A stretch of 64,000 nucleotides of DNA, taken from the NCBI GenBank assembly GCA_037783545.1, contig JBBELK010000622.1, forward strand, positions 434,001 to 498,000, read 5' to 3'. The position numbers and the translations under genes were made by a program. The DNA comes from Henricia sp. BOLD:AAB3569 (taxonomy: Eukaryota; Echinodermata; Asteroidea; Spinulosida; Echinasteridae). This document shows positions 54,353 to 64,000 of this stretch, one piece after another. Each line of letters starts with the position of its first letter. Positions within the stretch are counted from its first letter, which is position 1. A model generated the notes under the pieces. The model saw nothing but the letters and a program-made list of their open reading frames with translations. It searched no databases and was not told the origin of the DNA.

Positions 54353-55530
54353 TTGTAAAGAAACTGTGGAATGAGAAACAGCATTGCGCGGAGGTTGGGG
54401 CAAAATTATTTATTTGTTTTTTTGTATCTAAATACTTATTTACTATTTTTGTTTATCTTTTCCCCAAACGACACAGCACATAGCTTTCTTATTGGTGGAT
54501 CAAATGCATGCAAAACAAGTTCTTCAAATCAAAGTTCAGTTTGGAAATAGATTTCAAAGTATTTCATCAGTTAATGAAAAACTATAACCGGGGGGAGATT
54601 TTTAGTGTCCAGCCGAGAACCGTGGCTATTGCGTAACCCGCCAACGCGCACGCGCGGTGTCGGGGAGATTTAGCGAGTATAAACTGTCAAAGTGAATACG
54701 TCTTGTTTTGTTAGTTGCCTCACCAATGGCTCTTCTCTAAAACAAATCACTGGACCGTGTCAATATGCTTTTGCAATGGTACATTTTTCGAGGGCCATGA
54801 TGTTTAGAGCCAATTACCGTGTCAAACGTCACACTTCGGTTGTCCATTTCCCCCCTCTCCATCACTCTGGACAAGAGAGACGCGCAATTGCAAAGTCCGT
54901 ACATGACGTCATCGCGTCTCAATCCAGTGAACTTTCATTCAACACGTGTGGCGCGAAGAAAATGCAACCAATACAATACGTTTGTTACCCTCCCCATCTT
55001 TTTAAAATTTAAATCAGATAAAAACGGGACACGAATGGTTGATTCAATCATAGTTGTACTGGGATGCGCCGAAAGGGTCGATAGTCGGTCAAAATGCAAA
55101 GTGTCGGTGACGAGGAAAACCCTTCCATGGACATCCGTCAAATGAGACAAGTTTACATAGTCCTTGGCATTTCGACAAACCCTCCCGGACACAACATATC
55201 CCCTGCCATCCAGCCGTACTCTGTCCACAACCTGCCCTGTCTATAATATACATCCATGTACATGTATTACGAAAATGTACATTCGGACTGTCTGAATTTT
55301 TACAGAAACTGTGAAATGAGAAACAGCATTGCGCGGAGGTTGGGGCAAAATTATTTATTTGTATCTATAATTATACTTATTTACTATTTTTGTTTATCTT
55401 TTCCCCAAACGACACAGCACATCGCTTTCTTATTGGTGGATCACATGCATGCAAAACAAGTTCTTCAAATCAAAGTTCAGTTTGGAAATATATTTCAAAG
55501 TATTTCATCAGTTAATGAAAAACTATAACC
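54353..55530. repeat. Two direct repeats of about 240 bp with a 690-bp spacer
   Basis: 54353-54590 and 55298-55527 share AGAAACTGTG, GAGAAACAGCATTGCGCGG, CCCCAAACGACACAGCACAT and TTCTTCAAATCAAAGTTC. The spacer (54600-55280) has no recognised gene; ORFs on both strands overlap and lack domains. Confidence 0.8.
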
Positions 55531-55554
55531 AGAGCGAGATCTGAACTCGGTCCC

Positions 55555-55650
55555 TCTAATTGATAGTCCCACTTTTGTCTAGTGGGATTCGAACCTGCGA
55601 TGCTCGCTTTTCAAAGGCTATGTCTTAACCGTTAGACCACACAGACTACC
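55555..55650 (-). repeat. Degenerate tRNA-derived SINE
   Basis: The minus strand reads TGTGGTCTAACGGTTAAGAC (A box), a CTTTGAA anticodon-type loop and GGTTCGAATCC (B box), as in tRNA-Gln(TTG). The acceptor stem is unpaired and the T stem mismatched, so it is not a functional tRNA. Confidence 0.65.
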
Positions 55651-56009
55651 CGCTTGGTGCTTGTCTTGTGTGTATAAAGCCTTACAAAATTATATTTTAC
55701 GTGCCATTCTAATTAGGCCGATTTCTGTAAAACAAAATGCTGGTTTTGATGATTGTGAAGTGTGGATTGGGATCCCCAACAGCAATGTACATTCCCTCGA
55801 ATTTTTTGTATTTGTTTACCCCATAATTTTAACGAAATTAGCGAAAACTCATGGGTCCTCCATCCAAATAAAAAATAAAAGAAAGAATATTCATTTCCCG
55901 CGGTTCGCAGTATAGCGGGAAATAATTGTCTTAGGAATTCGAACAACGCATACCGCGTTGCCAGGTGTTCAGTGGTGCAGTAAGGTGTTACGTAATTGCT
56001 AGTGCATGG

Positions 56010-56017
56010 TATAAATA
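56010..56017 (+). promoter_or_regulatory. TATA-like box of the DIRS element
   Basis: TATAAATA inside both terminal repeats (also 62801-62808). Its context GTATAAATAGAA is shared with repeat B of the element at 9485-11565, hinting at a conserved promoter. The role is inferred. Confidence 0.5.
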
Positions 56018-56042
56018 GAAGAGTGGAACAAAAGGTATTCAG

Positions 56043-56266
56043 TGTGTATACCTCTGTTCCTGTTTGGGGGCTCCATCTATCACTCGGATTGATCTTTAAG
56101 TGAAAATGCGCAGGAAGCGAACTATATCAAAAGCACGTTCGTATCTCTTACGGTCAAGCGAAAATAGGCCAAAAGGCTTATATTTTTTGGTGATTTCACC
56201 AACTTTTGATGGCACAAAGGGCACTTAGTTTGCCGAAAGTGCCAAAAACCCATCAACAACAACAAC
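56043..56266 (+). mobile_element. Short retroelement with (AAC)n tail
   Basis: Inserted in the left terminal repeat. AAGGTATTCAG flanks it at 56032-56042 and 56267-56277, an 11-bp target duplication, and it ends CATCAACAACAACAAC. No clear A/B boxes, so a SINE of unknown origin or a truncated LINE tail. Confidence 0.8.
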
Positions 56267-56322
56267 AAGGTATTCAGTTCTAGCAAGCACTTCACACAGG
56301 TCACCTCGTTGCCTTTTCCGCC

Positions 56323-56893
56323 ATGGACGCCCAAGCTCAAGCGGTTTTTATCGATGAACGGGTGCAGCAAGCCGTTGCTGGATCTCAAGCGGCCCTCCTG
56401 GACAAGCTCGACGGCTTGATATCGGCTAAACTTACCAACTTTGAAAACAGAATCGGCCAAACGCAGAAACAGATTTCTGACAGTCAACTGTCCAAAATCG
56501 AGCAAAACATTCTGTCCAATGACAGTTATAGATTTAAACGTAAAAGCTGTGAGGACCAGTTTAAATTCAACGTCAACGTGGTCAACAAACTTCAAGATGC
56601 CAAGGCGAGTTTGGACAACGCCAGAGACGTTCCGCAGGCCTCCAAAGACATTGCCGAAGGTATTGCTCTATTAGGACATAGGCAAAAACTGATCAAAATG
56701 GCAGACGCGTCCGAGTCTGGCTGGAAAGTAGTCATATAGTACGAATCCAACCCGCTAGCTTCTGATTCGGAGGATGAAAAACGCATCAATCGTGCAGAGA
56801 CCAGAGCTGCCAAGAAGATCAAGCAAGATCAAACTAAAAGGGTCCGGAAAACCAGTCGTTTTTCTTCATGGCCGTCCTCGGCACAGGCGGACC
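56323..56893 (+). pseudogene. DIRS gag, N-terminal part
   Basis: ATG 56323 follows the terminal repeat by 12 bases. It reads MDAQAQAVFIDERVQQAVAG, a coiled-coil-like QKQISDSQLSKIEQNIL stretch, FKRKSCEDQFKFN and GHRQKLIKMADASESGW. TAG at 56737-56739 interrupts it; the same frame continues with an acidic/basic tail (SDSEDEK, AAKKIKQ) up to the palindrome at 56894. The zinc knuckle belonging to it lies beyond, at about 58780. It would form the particle protein; this copy is broken. Confidence 0.75.
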
Positions 56894-58704
56894 TACTTCC
56901 AAATACTGAAAGCCGTCCAGATCAAACTGTACGGCTTTCAAGAGCAGCTTTTTTCCCCCCATCAAAACCGTTGCTCAAATGGAATCTTTAGTTTACTCAT
57001 TTTACAGGCAATTGCTATTTTTGGTAAAAATCTGAATCTCCACACGTTCTACATACCTCCCTGGCTGAAATTGTCTGAAAAGTGGCGTACATTGGTCCGT
57101 AAAACCCGAAACTTTCAGGAGCAATCATACCGCATGTCTTACGTAGAATTTTTCCCCTTTTCAAGATGGCGGATGTAGACTCGGCGCAGTCGTTCTTTCG
57201 GCCACCAGCACGTACTAGCACGGTACAGACAAGGGGGGCGCTGTTCACATTTGTTCGCTCTTGCCTGTGGGTATGTACCGTATACCGCCGGCCGGCGCTC
57301 CGCTGGCGAATCCACAGTCACTGACGCGAGTACACGTTAAAAATGTGATATATTTCCTCATGGCTTGCATCTCTGAATTGTTTATATATTTTTGTAAATT
57401 GATAGTTAGTTAGAAAACCTACAAGCTGTTTAATTATCGACCAATTACTCTCAAAATGATTGTCCATGTATGACAATTGCGTTGTTTACACGTTGCCAAT
57501 GTCTCAACTACGAATGAAGTATGATTTTTTCTTCAGCAATTCCGTTAGATGACGAAAAATATTGACACCCAACTCCCCTTCCCTCCCTCCCAATTAAACA
57601 AATTGTAAAACAAAAATCAAAAAGGACTCGATAAGAACCACAGAACCTCTCGAAACTATACAATTCCAGGCGCCTATAGCTTTTGAGTAAGGATGCCGCC
57701 AACTTTTTTAAGCACCTGCAGCCGATTTCACGAATCATAACGCACTGCGTAAACCCACTTGCGCAACATTTTATTGCGTAAGTTGCGCAACATTCTTCCG
57801 AAGATAACACGCAGGCTATGAAGCTTGCGCCATTTGTCAAAAGTTGCGCAAGCTGCGCAATGCTTCGTGAAATCGGCTACAGGTGCTTAAAAAAGTTGGC
57901 GGCATCCTTACTCAAAAGCTATAGGCGCCTGGAATTGTATAGTTTCGAGAGGTTCTGTGGTTCTTATCGAGTCCTTTCTGATTTTTGTTTTACAATTTGT
58001 TTAATTGGGAGGGAGGGAAGGGGAGTTGGGTGGCAATATTTTTCGTCATCTAACGGAATTGCTGAAGGAAAAATCATACTTCATTCGTAGTTGAGACATT
58101 GGCAACGTGTAAACAACGCAATTGTCATACATGGACAATCATTTTGAGAGTAATTGGTCGATAATTAAACAGCTTGTAGGTTTTCTAACTAACTATCAAT
58201 TTACAAAAATATATAAACAATTCAGAGATGCAAGCCATGAGGAAATATATCACATTTTTAACGTGTACTCGCGTCAGTGACTGTGGATTCGCCAGCGGAG
58301 CGCCGGCCGGCGGTATACGGTACATACCCACAGGCAAGAGCGAACAAATGTGAACAGCGCCCCCCTTGTCTGTACCGTGCTAGTACGTGCTGGTGGCCGA
58401 AAGAACGACTGCGCCGAGTCTACATCCGCCATCTTGAAAAGGGGAAAAATTCTACGTAAGACATGCGGTATGATTGCTCCTGAAAGTTTCGGGTTTTACG
58501 GACCAATGTACGCCACTTTTCAGACAATTTCAGCCAGGGAGGTATGTAGAACGTGTGGAGATTCAGATTTTTACCAAAAATAGCAATTGCCTGTAAAATG
58601 AGTAAACTAAAGATTCCATTTGAGCAACGGTTTTGATGGGGGAAAAAAAGCTGCTCTTGAAAGCCGTACAGTTTGATCTGGACGGCTTTCAGTATTTGGA
58701 AGTA
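56894..58704. mobile_element. 1.8-kb near-perfect palindrome with 9-bp target duplication
   Basis: Ends TACTTCCAAATACTG and CAGTATTTGGAAGTA. AGGCGGACC lies at 56885-56893 and 58705-58713. The arms (about 840 bp) are almost identical in inverse; mirrored ORFs such as 57015-57248 (minus) and 58350-58583 (plus) translate identically. The centre (57720-57880) is a diverged copy of the hairpin at 17292-17414. The 9-bp duplication fits Mutator or Foldback-type elements. Confidence 0.93.
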
Positions 58705-60889
58705 AGGCGGACCCGGCTTTGTCAGCTTCGCATCGGCCCAGTACTAGCGCCGGCAAGTTCACCAGCAAGCCCGGAGTGTGCTTCACCTGCGGCCAGCCGG
58801 GACACTGGAAACATGAATGCCCCAATGCAAGACAACCAGCCAGCTGGAAGGCTAACAAGATAAGTGATCAGTTTGTTTTGCCATCATGTGAATCTGATAT
58901 TGATGCTTGTACAAATATTGGTAAAGTTTTGAATAAGGACACTGACGCTTGTTTTGTGCAATCTGATCTGCCTACTTCTACAGTAGGCAGATTGAAAAGT
59001 TCATTGAATCATTGGGACAAAGCTAATGTTAATGCCCATATAAAGACGGTTATCAAGGACGGATATTTAATCCCTTTCAAGTCCCTCCCAGGGACATATC
59101 AATTGAAAAATAACAAGTCTGCAAATGACGATGCTGCTTTTGTTTCAGAAGAAATTGAACAATTCAAAATGAAAGGTTGTATTTCGGAGGTCAAGCAAAA
59201 ACCGTCATGTGTCAACCCTCTAACTGTTGCTCATGGAAAAAGCGGCAAGGCAAGACTTATTTTGGATTGTAGAAATTTGAATCCTCATCTTGCACAGTTC
59301 AAATTTAAATACGAAGATGTATCTATAGCCAAACAGATTTTTCAACAAGGAGATTTCTTGTTTACCTTTGACCTCAAATCAGCCTACCATCATATTGAAA
59401 TCTTCCCAAGCCACAAAACCTATCTTGGTTTTTCATGGGAGAACGAAAATGGAACCTGTTTCTATCAATTCAATGTTTTGCCATTTGGCCTGTCTACCGC
59501 ACCATATATTTTCACCAAATTAATGCGTGTTGTTGTCTCCTCGTGGAGGTCAAAAGGCCACAAAGTCGTCATGTTTTTAGACGATGGTCTTGCTGGTAGT
59601 AGACAATTTGAAGACGCAGTAGATCTAAGCAGAGAAATTAAAGATTCACTGGAGCGTTTTGGCTTTTTGATCGCTGATGACAAATGTGTTTGGGAACCAT
59701 CACAAGCAGTACAATGGTTGGGATACATGTGGTCTATGACCACGGGCATGTTGCATGCAACTGACAACAGAATAGAAAGACTTGAAATGTCACTTGACAG
59801 TCTCACAAAACAGATCGATGCAGATAAGTGTTGTCTGGCTGCAGCCAGATTTGTGGCCTCTGTTGTTGGCCAGATAATTTCTCTGACTCATTCAGTCGGA
59901 AAGCTTGCAAGGTTAAAGACCAGATTTTTGTATCGCTGTATACAAGAGCTAGCTGGAATGCACCAGTAATTATTGATGATGATGCATATAATGAAATTCA
60001 TTTTTGGAAAAAAGAAGCCAGAGCCCTAAACAACCAGGGGCTAAGTATTGAGTATAAAGATGAATGCGAGATTGAAGCATTTAGTGATGCATCCGCGCAT
60101 GGTTTTGGCGGTTATGTTTCCCTTTGTGCGGGAACCTTGGCTGAAGGTACAGAAGTAATCGGTTCATGGGACCGTGAAGAAGCTCAGCGAAGCTCCAGTT
60201 GGAGAGAGGCTGAAGCAGTGAACAGAGTACTAAGGAGTAATGTAGAAGTTCTTGAAAACAAAACGGTAAGATGGTTCACTGACAATAAGAATGTAAAGAA
60301 AATCATAAACTCGGGAAGCAAAAAGTCAGATTTGCAACAGGTATCTATGAATATTCATGAAGTGTGTGACAATAAAGGAATAAGTATTCATCCTGAATGG
60401 ATAAGAAGGGAAAATAACGTTAAGGCTGATTCACTGAGTAGAGTCAAAGATAGTGATGACTGGCAAATTCATATTGACATTTTTTCTTATCTTGATAAAC
60501 TTTGGGGTCCTTGTACTGTGGACAGATTTGCCACAAACCTGAACACCCACTGCAAAAGATTTAATTCCAGATGTTGGTGCCCGGGAACAGAGGGCGTAGA
60601 CTCATTCAGTCAGAATTGGTCTGGAGATTGCAATTGGATTGTTCCTCCACCCAGGCTCATTTTAAGAGCTCTGAACAAAATTCAAAAAGAAAAAGCGCAA
60701 GGCATTATAGTTATTCCGCAATGGAAGTCTGCTCCCTTCTGGTCGTATTTTGTTTACGAAGATGGATCAATGAAACAATTTGTAAAAGACAGAAAGATTC
60801 TTCCACAGCAAGATGCGATTACGCAAAGTTATAGCAGTTTGGGGATTTATTTCGGAAAATCCACTCAAATTCACGTTAATTGCATTTAG
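58705..60889 (+). pseudogene. DIRS zinc knuckle, reverse transcriptase and RNase H
   Basis: CFTCGQPGHWKHEC (about 58780) is a gag-type CCHC knuckle. The reverse transcriptase follows: ARLILDCRNLN, FTFDLKSAYHHIEI, FNVLPFGLSTAPYIF and VMFLDDGLAG (catalytic DD, about 59575). A frameshift near 59940 leads to RNase H, with AFSDASAHGFGGY, SSWREAEAV, WFTDNKNV and KADSLSR (the D-E-D-D set). The downstream stretch GPCTVDRFATNLN...WIVPPPRLILRAL is also conserved in DIRS polyproteins. Termination is at 60889. The enzyme would copy element RNA into a circular DNA; one frameshift makes this copy inactive. Confidence 0.88.
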
Positions 60890-61059
60890 AATTGCATTTT
60901 AACGACTCAATCTTGTTGAGGCTGTTATTGCAGATATGTAAATATCAAGTAAATTTTGGGGGGTTCTGCTAGACCCGCAAATTGTTCAGTAACTCGGCTG
61001 AAGCCGCAGTAAACTGACTATAGACGGTATATGTGATTGGATGACCGATGTCATTTATT

Positions 61060-62510
61060 TCTTGCCCAGGTATCCAACTGAAACGAAATATCAAGGGGGC
61101 TTTGGAGCAAGCCGGGATAACTGAGGACGGGCTGGCTGACAGGATGAGTGGCTACATGCTAGCAGCAAAAAGTGACAACACAGTTTCAAAGTACTTTGGA
61201 GCTTTCAAGAGATGGGCAAACTTCTGTCGTCAAAGCAGTTTTCCAGCTTTACCGGCACAACCTATTCATCTAGCTGTCTACTTGACAAAACTACTGGACG
61301 GAGGAGCATTTCATAGTGTCATCTCTTCAGCAATCTACGCTGTCAAGTGGGCGCATGACACGAACGGTTTCACAGATCCTACAAATAACTCATTTGTTCG
61401 AAATCTTCATGAGTCTGCAAAACGTATAACGGGTCGCAAAGTTGTTAAGAAAGATGCAGTTACGGTTGACATGCTTATTGAGTTATGTGATACGTATACC
61501 CATAGCAAAGACCCAATCGAAATGGGTCTGTCCACAGTAATGGGGCACATTTCTGTAACATTCAAGATCTTAGGTCCGTGTTCACTTCAAATGTCTTAAT
61601 TTTATCTTTAAATTATCAAGCTAAACTGAGGAAATAACTTTTTCACCAAGGAGTAAGAAAAATAGTCCTACAACATACATTTCTGAAAACCCCGTGCACA
61701 AATTTTCCTATTACGCGTGTAACAAAGACGGAAAAAAATGTCACAAAATGGTCTGTCCACGTTACCTACGTAATAGGAAAATTTGTACACAAGCTTTTCA
61801 AAAATGTATGTTGTGGCCGAAATTGTTTACCTTTTTGGGCAAAAGTTATCTCCTGAGAACAAAACAAGGACATTTCTTTAATTCTGAGATAAACTAAAGA
61901 CATCTGAAAGGAATTATTGACTTACTTTTCAAATGTACCCCATTACTGTGGACAGACCCAAATAAGAAATTTGTCCATGATCACAACAGCATTTGCTGGT
62001 TTCTTGAGGTACGACGAGCTTAGCTCGATCCGTTGCAATGATTTGTCTATCCATGCAGATTATTTCATTGTTAACATAAGTAAAAGCAAAACAGATCAGC
62101 TCAGAGCAGGCAATCAAGTAGTCATTAGCAAAGGCTCAACATCAGCGTGTCCACTTACAATGTTGCTTAGATACATGTCAGCTACGAATATCAGTACCGA
62201 ATCTAATCATTTTTTGTTTAAGCCCGCTTTTAGATCAAAAAGCGTATGTAAACTTATCGCCAAATATAAACCCCTTAGCTACACCAGGGCCAAAGAATGC
62301 ATAGTCAAGATGCTATCCGAGGTTGCACCAGGAATGAATTTCGGCCTTCATTCCTTAAGGTCTGGGGGCGCAACTGCAGCAGCCAATAATCAAGTGGGGG
62401 ACCGTTGTCTTAGGAGACACGGGAGATGGAAAAGGGATGAAAGTAAAGATGGCTACATCGTTGATTCACTTGAAAAACGTCTTCAAGTAACACAAAACCT
62501 TGGTCTTTAG
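61060..62510 (+). pseudogene. Tyrosine recombinase of the DIRS element, interrupted
   Basis: The N-terminal SAM-like half (61060-61519: SDNTVSKYFGAFKRWANFC, SAIYAVKWAHDTNGF) is followed by the 436-bp insertion, then the catalytic half (61964-62510). GFLRYDEL supplies Arg, ISKSKTDQ Lys, LHSLRSGG His-x-x-Arg, RRHGRWKRD the second His/Trp and KDGYIVDS the nucleophilic Tyr. All catalytic residues are present. Removing the insert and one AAAT copy would restore the frame. The enzyme integrates circular DIRS DNA without an endonuclease-type target cut. Confidence 0.9.
61524..61959. mobile_element. 436-bp palindromic element, copy 2, 4-bp AAAT target
   Basis: AAAT at 61520-61523 and 61960-61963. 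Same ends and same length as 50674-51109, opposite orientation. Confidence 0.93.
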
Positions 62511-62678
62511 TCATTTAAGACACGGCGGATAATTAAGTATCATTATACACATGTAAATTCATAATTTGCCTCACTTGCTTTGAAGTTTTCTATATAGGCG
62601 GCGCTATACGTGCTTCGCTGCCGCCAATATATGCTATTCTTTAAAGTGTATTTTTGTATGATCGAGTATAAGTAAGAC

Positions 62679-62866
62679 TATTCATTTCCCGCGGTTCGCA
62701 GTATAGCGGGAAATAATTGTCTTAGGAATTCGAACAACGCATACCGCGTTGCCAGGTGTTCAGTGGTGCAGTAAGGTGTTACGTAATTGCTAGTGCATGG
62801 TATAAATAGAAGAGTGGAACAAAAGGTATTCAGTTCTAGCAAGCACTTCACACAGGTCACCTCGTT
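62679..62866 (+). repeat. Right terminal direct repeat of the DIRS element
   Basis: Uninterrupted 188-bp copy of the left terminal repeat. It provides the empty site for the insert at 56043-56266. Confidence 0.9.
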
Positions 62867-63180
62867 TTTTGTACGAGATATTACAACTATTGACTATTTC
62901 TTGAAAAAATGTTTTAGGTGAAGCCCAACACCTTCCAGGAGGAGAGTGCTGACTGTTTTTGGGTACAGGTTTTCAGAGAATTTTTAAACGAGTTTTATCT
63001 CTGTTTTTTCCTGGACGTCGCATTTCACAAGTTTTTCTTTGCCAATTTGTGCAAAATTGCCAATCATTTGGAAAGGTTTGATCATTTAAGCTGGTTTAAT
63101 ATTAATGAAGTATGGATTTACAAGCAAAAACAGTGTTTACACAATATATGTAATTGTGTTAAATAGTTCAACTGTAAACG
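62867..63180. other. Flank or 3' remainder of the DIRS element
   Basis: An 82-codon open frame (62918-63166, +) has no recognised domain. In a split-repeat layout a further B repeat would be expected here; none was found. Confidence 0.4.
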
Positions 63181-63400
63181 GCACTCTTTAGAGTGCGTTA
63201 TATGTAACACACTGGACCAACGGCTTTACATCCCTTCCGAAGGACGGAACAATTGTGATTAAGTGCCTTGCTCAAGAGCACAAGTGCCACAACCCGTCAC
63301 GGCCCGGAATCGAACCCATCTTCTAGTACTGGCACAGGAACTTGAGTTCGACGCGCTAGACCGCTTGGACATAACAGTAACGCCCCACGTCATTATAATT
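63181..63400 (-). repeat. tRNA-Leu-derived SINE
   Basis: The minus strand begins CCAAGCGGTCTAGCGCG, then GACTCAAGTTC-like (ACTCAAGTTCC, anticodon CAA), a variable arm and GGGTTCGATTCC. It is followed by the body CTTGAGCAAGGCACTTAA and CCGTCCTTCGGAAGGGA. The order matches tRNA-Leu heads of SINEs; the acceptor stem is lost. Confidence 0.75.
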
Positions 63401-63414
63401 CTAGGCTTGGGCGA

Positions 63415-63497
63415 AACGGCGCCGGAATCCGAGTCGGGTAGAATCTATCCCACTTTAGGAATCGTAATCATGATTCCAGATGTTTGAGGAATCGATT
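63415..63497. repeat. GAATCGATTCC-rich repeat
   Basis: GCCGGAATCCGAGTCGGGTA and GGAATCGATTCC relate it to 31760-31870 in inverse orientation. Confidence 0.5.
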
Positions 63498-63502
63498 CCT
63501 AC

Positions 63503-63830
63503 ACTCTCAGAACGTTGGTTAAAATTTTTAACCAACTTGGTTAAAATTTTAACCAACCATGTATTACCAGGTGAACATCCCAACAGTTGGTTAAAACCTT
63601 AACCAACCCAGGTTGGTTAAATTTTAATATGTGGTTGGTTAAACCTTTTAACCAATTATTGGTTAATTTTATTTTAACCAATCTGTTGGTTAATGGCGAG
63701 TTGGGCAAATTTTAACCATGCAGTTGGTTATACCCAATGGTTGGGCATTTTACTGAAATGCTGTTCACAGTAATTGGGCAATATTTTACCGACAGTTGGT
63801 TAATTTATTATGTTAGATGTTTTTTAAAAA
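63503..63830. repeat. TTGGTTAA-rich element, copy 3
   Basis: Starts ACTCTCAGAACGTTGGTTAA and mirrors 26745-27046 along most of its length, through TTAACCAACCCAGGTTGG and AATTGGGCAATATTTTACC. Confidence 0.8.
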
Positions 63831-64000
63831 GATATTTGGGTATAAAGGACAGTAAATAAAGGCAAACACCACACGATGGACTTGACAGTTTTACGTTGTT
63901 TATTTTATTAATATTTATTTTTTGGATATTTGATGTACATGTTCATACTTTAGCAGCAGGTGTAGGCCAAATATATTCTGGTATTTTCTAAATGAAAGAG
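63831..64000. other. Unassigned DNA at the right edge
   Basis: AT-rich; it resembles the inverse of 26600-26740 (TAGCAGCAGGT, CAAATATATTC), so it may belong to the same repeat as 63503-63830. Confidence 0.45.

Larger units (their letters stand above)
55888..56310 (+). repeat. Left terminal direct repeat, interrupted
   Basis: 155 + 33 bases match 62679-62866 exactly by eye. The insert at 56043-56266 separates the two parts. Confidence 0.9.
55888..62866 (+). mobile_element. DIRS-superfamily retrotransposon with tyrosine recombinase, defective
   Basis: Identical 188-bp direct repeats (55888-56310 excluding an insertion; 62679-62866) bracket gag, zinc knuckle, reverse transcriptase, RNase H and tyrosine recombinase in the DIRS order. 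Direct rather than inverted ends favour the Pat/Ngaro side of the superfamily over DIRS1. Breaks: a short retroelement in the left repeat, a stop in gag, a 1.8-kb palindrome between gag and the zinc knuckle, a frameshift before RNase H and a 436-bp element in the recombinase. Confidence 0.88.

Noticed and set aside
55555..55650. Possible functional tRNA-Gln gene
   Set aside because: Boxes are present, but the acceptor stem does not pair and the T stem has mismatches; it is a SINE head.
57015..58583. Identical 77- and 60-residue proteins encoded on opposite strands
   Set aside because: They arise from the two arms of the 1.8-kb palindrome; no domain, and duplication explains the identity.

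Overview
The window is eukaryotic nuclear DNA, probably from a marine invertebrate, tentatively a deuterostome such as a lancelet, hemichordate or echinoderm. It has spliced exons with GT/AG borders, SRCR and somatomedin-B receptor domains, tRNA-derived SINEs, DIRS-type tyrosine-recombinase retrotransposons, CR1/L2-like LINEs and very many inverted-repeat DNA elements. The species call is inference; no marker gene fixes it.

The only well-supported host gene is a multi-exon receptor on the + strand (40137-46143). Its five visible exons encode two SRCR domains, a degenerate third SRCR-like domain, a somatomedin-B domain, two cysteine-rich ectodomain blocks and a seven-helix family-B2/Methuselah-type membrane domain. 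The first exon(s), with the signal peptide, were not found. The 5' flank and the start of the first visible exon recur inverted at positions 1-2665. A second, divergently transcribed paralogue therefore runs off the left edge, head to head with the first across about 40 kb.

Almost everything between and around the two genes is mobile DNA. From left to right: a TTAA-flanked element and a broken Tc1/mariner-like transposon (1.6-4.8 kb); a LINE endonuclease fragment (4.8-5.6 kb); unassigned DNA with a 450-bp tandem duplication (5.6-9.3 kb); a DIRS-related non-autonomous element with split direct repeats (9.5-11.6 kb); a 12.7-kb element with 1-kb terminal inverted repeats and a 6-bp target duplication but no recognised genes (12.4-25.1 kb); arrays of TTAACC/TTGGTT motifs and LINE remnants (26.7-29.4 kb); a second DIRS fragment (30.7-31.7 kb); and a 5.3-kb inverted-repeat element with a 9-bp target duplication that splits another LINE fragment (32.6-37.9 kb). 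Downstream of the receptor lie a nested Harbinger-like element (46.3-48.5 kb), a damaged CR1/L2-type LINE (50.4-53.9 kb) and a damaged 7-kb DIRS-superfamily retrotransposon (55.9-62.9 kb). The last carries gag, reverse transcriptase, RNase H and tyrosine recombinase remnants and is itself interrupted by three further insertions.

Many insertions can be polarised inside the window, because a duplicated copy elsewhere preserves the empty site. This gives target-site lengths and a relative order of events from sequence alone. All comparisons were made by eye; percentage identities were not computed.
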